Shown piece by piece: positions 60,903 to 64,000 of a stretch of 64,000 nucleotides of DNA (positions are counted from its first letter, which is position 1; every line of letters begins with the position of its first letter). The position numbers and the translations under genes are program-made. The notes below the pieces were generated by a model, which was given only the letters and a program-made list of their open reading frames with translations, ran no database searches and had not been told where the DNA came from. Source of the DNA: Phymatolithon calcareum (Eukaryota; Rhodophyta; Florideophyceae; Hapalidiales). The DNA lies in the NCBI GenBank assembly GCA_977006965.1, contig OZ345371.1, positions 2,046,001 to 2,110,000 of the forward strand, written 5' to 3'.

Positions 60903-61320
60903 CTCTCGAAGCAGTGGAAGTGAGTCCGGGCGCAAATGTATTGATCACAGGGGATGCGGCTCGATGAAACGCGCAGTCCGCGTACACTGTAAAGGACCTG
61001 GCCGAGGTCGCATTGTAGACTCCAACGTCATTCCGAGAATGGCACAACAGGCAGGACCGATGGCAAGTGTGTACATGTTAGCGGAGCTGGCGGCAGATCT
61101 TATCGGAGACGAATACTGGTGCTAAAATTGGTAAGAATGCAACCAAGCTTGCTTAGATGAAAAGCGTACAATGGTGACTTCAAGTCAAGGCTCACTATAT
61201 GCATGGCTGTTGAAACCCATTCCTCCTTTATTTTACAAATGCAAGTGCACTAGTATGGCAGGAATGAACATCGCGAGAAGTGGCTGATGAAGAGCCTGGC
61301 TTACATGAGGGAATGAAGTC
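60893..61320 (+). pseudogene. 3' fragment of a GMC oxidoreductase gene
   Basis: Sequence equivalent to 46748-47210 of the intact gene: a frameshifted stretch ('cagtggaag.gag.ccgggc'), then in frame 'RIVDSNVIPRMAQQAGPMAS' and 'VYMLAELAADLIGDEYWC' with a stop at 61125. The shared 3' flank continues ('caaccaagcttgc', 'tcaagtcaaggctcacta'). Internal deletions and a TGA occur before the conserved end. The 5' part is replaced by the MITE. Confidence 0.85.
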
Positions 61321-61526
61321 CCAAGGTTAGAAAAACTATGGGATGAAACTTCTGATTAAGTAAGAAGAAGAAAATATCCTTTTTCGAAAAGAACACACTT
61401 TAGCGATCGCTGTAACCAGTTGGAAGGTCTTTTGTAATTACTCGCCTCGGTTCGGTCCATATATCGGGGGATATATGTTGATTTAGAAGATCGCTCGAGA
61501 TACCATCTGATTCGAACAATCTACCG

Positions 61527-61866
61527 ATGGTTCTCCGCGTAAGAGAAAGGTCTACACGGTTGCGATGCCTACGGTTGATATTCAATAGAGCACCTCTTTG
61601 GAGAAAATCAGTACTTGGTGCATACTTTGGTGTCACAGCCGTGATTGAGCTGGTAGCGCTTCAACGCATTCTATCTTCATCCAAGATTAGTCCTGAAATT
61701 GAATATGAATGTAAGCGGCTCACTGGAGCACTTGTTGGGAGAGAAATACGAATCAAGGATATACTGAATAGTCAAACTACGTGAGCTTAGAAAATCGTGC
61801 GAAAGCGGCCCTGTTACTCTTCAAGAGAGGCCTTGGGAGCTTTTAAAATAAATCAACACATATCCC
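61527..61866 (+). pseudogene. L-a LINE 3' end fragment
   Basis: 'RERSTRLRCLRLIFNRAPLW', 'YFGVTAVIELVALQRIL', 'ECKRLTGALVGREIRIKDIL' and a stop at about 61784, then the 3' UTR to 'gcttttaaaataaatcaaca'. It meets an opposite copy tail to tail at 61866. Confidence 0.75.
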
Positions 61867-63344
61867 CTATGTTGATTTATTTTAAAAGCTCCCGAAGCCT
61901 CAATTTGAGTAACAGGGCAGCTTCTCGCTGTTTTCCATACTCATCTCTCTACATTCCTTCTAATATCTCCTTAATTCGAATTTCTCTCCCTGTGAGGGCT
62001 TGAGTAAGTCTTTTGCATTCATATTCCGTTTCTTGGTCCATCTTCATAGACCGTAGTATACGTTGCAACACGATAAGCTCCACCACAGCAACAGTCCCAA
62101 AGTACTTCACCACAATGGATTTTCTCCACAAAGGAACTCTGTTGAAATAACTCTCAGGCAGCTCAACCGTGCAGTTCTGTCCCTTATATATAGCACTCCT
62201 GGTAGGTTTTTCGTTACGCCGATCTGGTTTTTAACTGTCCGGCCCTCTTCTTCCAACGACCAGACTTTGACTGTTGCTTGCAGGCGTCGCTTTTTTGACA
62301 CTATACCTTCTTCCGCTTGTTTCAGAGCTTCTTTAAGGTGTTCCTCTTCCCCGAGATACTCAATGTCCTTTGATACGTCTTCCAAATCATCTTCTCTTCC
62401 CTGGTATTCTTTTGAAAGCTCCAGGAACTTCCTCCGTCTTACCAATCTTAAGGCGAACCTTTCAGCCTGGTGCATACTCATCGTCTGTGGGCTGGCGAGA
62501 CGGCAGAGCACTCGCATCCTCTCCCTTCTATACTCGGAATATTTTCCGAAAACGTATCTGTAGAAAAAACCTTCTGCTGCTTCAATTGCCGATAGTAGTC
62601 GTTTCGTGAGAATCAACGACTTGAAAATCCTGATGCACGTGGCTGGTTGGAGTCCTCTGACGTTCAAGCCAATTTGGCGGAGTTTGTGTATGCATCCCAT
62701 CGCATTCCGAACTCTTGAGATTACTGCATCGTCGGTGACTCCGCTGTTGTTCATACTGATCCCGAGGTAGGGCAGTCTCCAGGCTTGTGCAGCTCTTTTC
62801 CTGCAAGGAAGAATTTCTTCTTTGGGAGTTCTTTGTACTTAAGGACCTCGCTCTTTCCTGGCTTTGTGTTCCATTTCATGGAGTTCTCAGCTGCCCCCTT
62901 CGTAGCTTTGTCCAATAGTTTTTGCAATCCTTTTGCATTTTTTGCCAGAAGAAGAACGTCACCCGCAAATAGCTGCTCTAGATGGTCAGACACTGTTCTT
63001 GTTACTTGGGCGGCGGCTTCGGCGAATGTATCCATGAATATGCTATATAGGAACGGACTAAGCGGGGAGCCCTGCAGAACACCTCGGTCGATAATGCACC
63101 ACGTTATCGTTTCATCTCCTGCAGACCTGATCCACGACGGTTTCTTCAGGTAAGAAACCATCTTTGTTATGTGCACCGGCAACTTTTTCTTCAGCCGCTC
63201 GGGGAGGATATCCCTCGGGACGCTGTCATACGCTGCTGAAAAGTCAAGTACAGCAACGAACGGGTGACCATTGGTCCATATATCCACGATCTCGTTATAA
63301 ATCTTTTTTAGGCCCGGAGTCCTTGCAGCTAAGTGAGTATTCAT
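61867..63344 (-). pseudogene. L-a LINE with RT domain, inactive
   Basis: The most complete LINE here. On the minus strand from ATG 63344: RT motif A 'FVAVLDFSAAYDSVPRD', motif B 'GVLQGSPLSPFLYSIFMD', motif C 'LEQLFAGDVLLLAKN' (FAGD in place of FADD), and motif D 'MKWNTKPGKSEVL', ending at 62751. A frame change leads to the connection domain (62754-62107, 'RSLVRRRKF'-like region, 'IRDRTARLSCLRV'). A second shift leads to 'WRKSIVVKYFGTVAVVEL' and 'GREIRIKEILEGM' ending at 61949. 5' truncated: no endonuclease. Catalytic Asp loss and two frameshifts make it non-autonomous. Confidence 0.85.
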
Positions 63345-63349
63345 TTATT

Positions 63350-63640
63350 CATTTTTCCTTATCCCCTAATGGGGCTAGCAGCGATTTGAGGGTCTAAATT
63401 TCTGCCATTCTATAATATTGTTATCGAGTTCGACAGCGGCTTTCACTTCTAGTCCAGGTACGTCACCAAAGATTGATTCTGGCGTTGGTCTGATTATCTC
63501 GATGTGGAGTTTGGTGGAGAGTCTTATTACTTCCCGAGTACCTTGTTGGCCTCCTGCTCGCCGCATTCGGAACGGGTCCCTTCGCAGCAACCGAATGGAT
63601 CTTGTTCCGCGCGTGGGTGCGTGCAATACAGGACAGCCAA
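63350..63640 (-). pseudogene. L-b LINE C-terminal tail, copy 3
   Basis: 'TPESIFGDVPGLEVKAAVEL' and 'IEWQKFRPSNRC' with a stop at 63375. A tail like 'aaaaatgaataaatgaatac' ends the copy next to the L-a 5' truncation point. The upstream part ('HAPTRG', 'LLRRDPFRMR') resembles 8528-8600. Confidence 0.65.
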
Positions 63641-63784
63641 ATCTCTAAGTGGGTATACTATTCGAGCAACAAAGAGATTACAATGACGGAAAAATTAGAA
63701 CGTGATGCGATCTTCTCATAGAACGTGACAGTAGTATACGGGAAGTTGCCCTGGTATCGGCAACGCTGGCGTTGAGGGCTTCTA

Positions 63785-64000
63785 ATATTCCCCCCGGTAT
63801 GGTTGGGGTGCTCAAACAAATTCTAAAGAAGAATGTGTTTCTTTCTTAGAGACCGAGTCCGATAGCTCATTTTTACACTAGATACATTTCTCACGAGCAT
63901 TTTGTCTCTCGCAGCAGAAGGACATGTAATAACGACTTGGCATATCTACGCCAAAATGTATGCTGCCCTGAAGGATACTTCGAAACTCAGTCAGCGCGCT
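63785..64000. repeat. R5 dispersed repeat, copy 2
   Basis: 'gtgctcaaacaaattctaaa', 'gtttctttcttagagaccga', 'tagctcatttttacacta' and 'cagcagaaggaca' match 52225-52420. It runs off the window end. Confidence 0.6.

Overview
This is eukaryotic nuclear DNA of low gene density, full of mobile-element debris. The organism is inferred: single-exon genes, an algal-type Hint (hedgehog C-terminal) domain, a secreted GMC oxidoreductase, and abundant MULE, hAT, PiggyBac and LINE relics fit a red alga (florideophyte such as a Chondrus relative) best, but no marker gene settles it. No rRNA, CRISPR or bacterial operon structure is seen.

Layout. 1-4.3 kb: LINE remnant, an 80-bp MITE and a frameshifted MULE transposase (MULE-A). 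4.9-7.5 kb: segmental-duplication block A with a nonsense-broken member of a Cys-rich membrane-protein family (call it DCR, double Cys-repeat). 7.9-17 kb: a full-length SINE-like retroposon (R1) with target-site duplication, PiggyBac and LINE remains, a BED/hAT-like ORF and a RING-finger ORF. 17.6-22.2 kb: block B with an intact DCR gene, then a DCR pseudogene split by a LINE with a 13-bp target-site duplication. 26.2-42.1 kb: a giant inverted repeat with two ~7.94-kb arms around a 47-bp spacer. Each arm carries a DCR gene, a Hint domain and several unknown ORFs. 45-48.3 kb: intact GMC oxidoreductase and a small MULE (MULE-B). 48.7-55 kb: nested repeats, a second BED/hAT-like gene with a TATA box, and a second MULE-B. 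55-57 kb: intact DCR gene. 57-64 kb: an inverted MITE pair, a GMC pseudogene fragment, and LINE copies arranged tail to tail.

The most coherent unexplained system is the DCR family: six copies in 64 kb. Each encodes a signal peptide, two tandem 12-Cys repeats, a Ser/Thr/Pro stalk, a Gly-rich membrane span and a short cytoplasmic tail. Three of the copies (intact or nonsense-broken) carry a shared motif about 215-230 bp upstream, and a fourth does once a later insertion is discounted. One DCR gene lies across the outer edge of the palindrome, which shows how the palindrome formed: the left side is ancestral and the right copy is cut off before its membrane span. Arm divergence rises from almost none at the centre outward, which argues against a simple read artefact. 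Most remaining sequence is decayed transposon. ORF starts given here are ATG unless stated.
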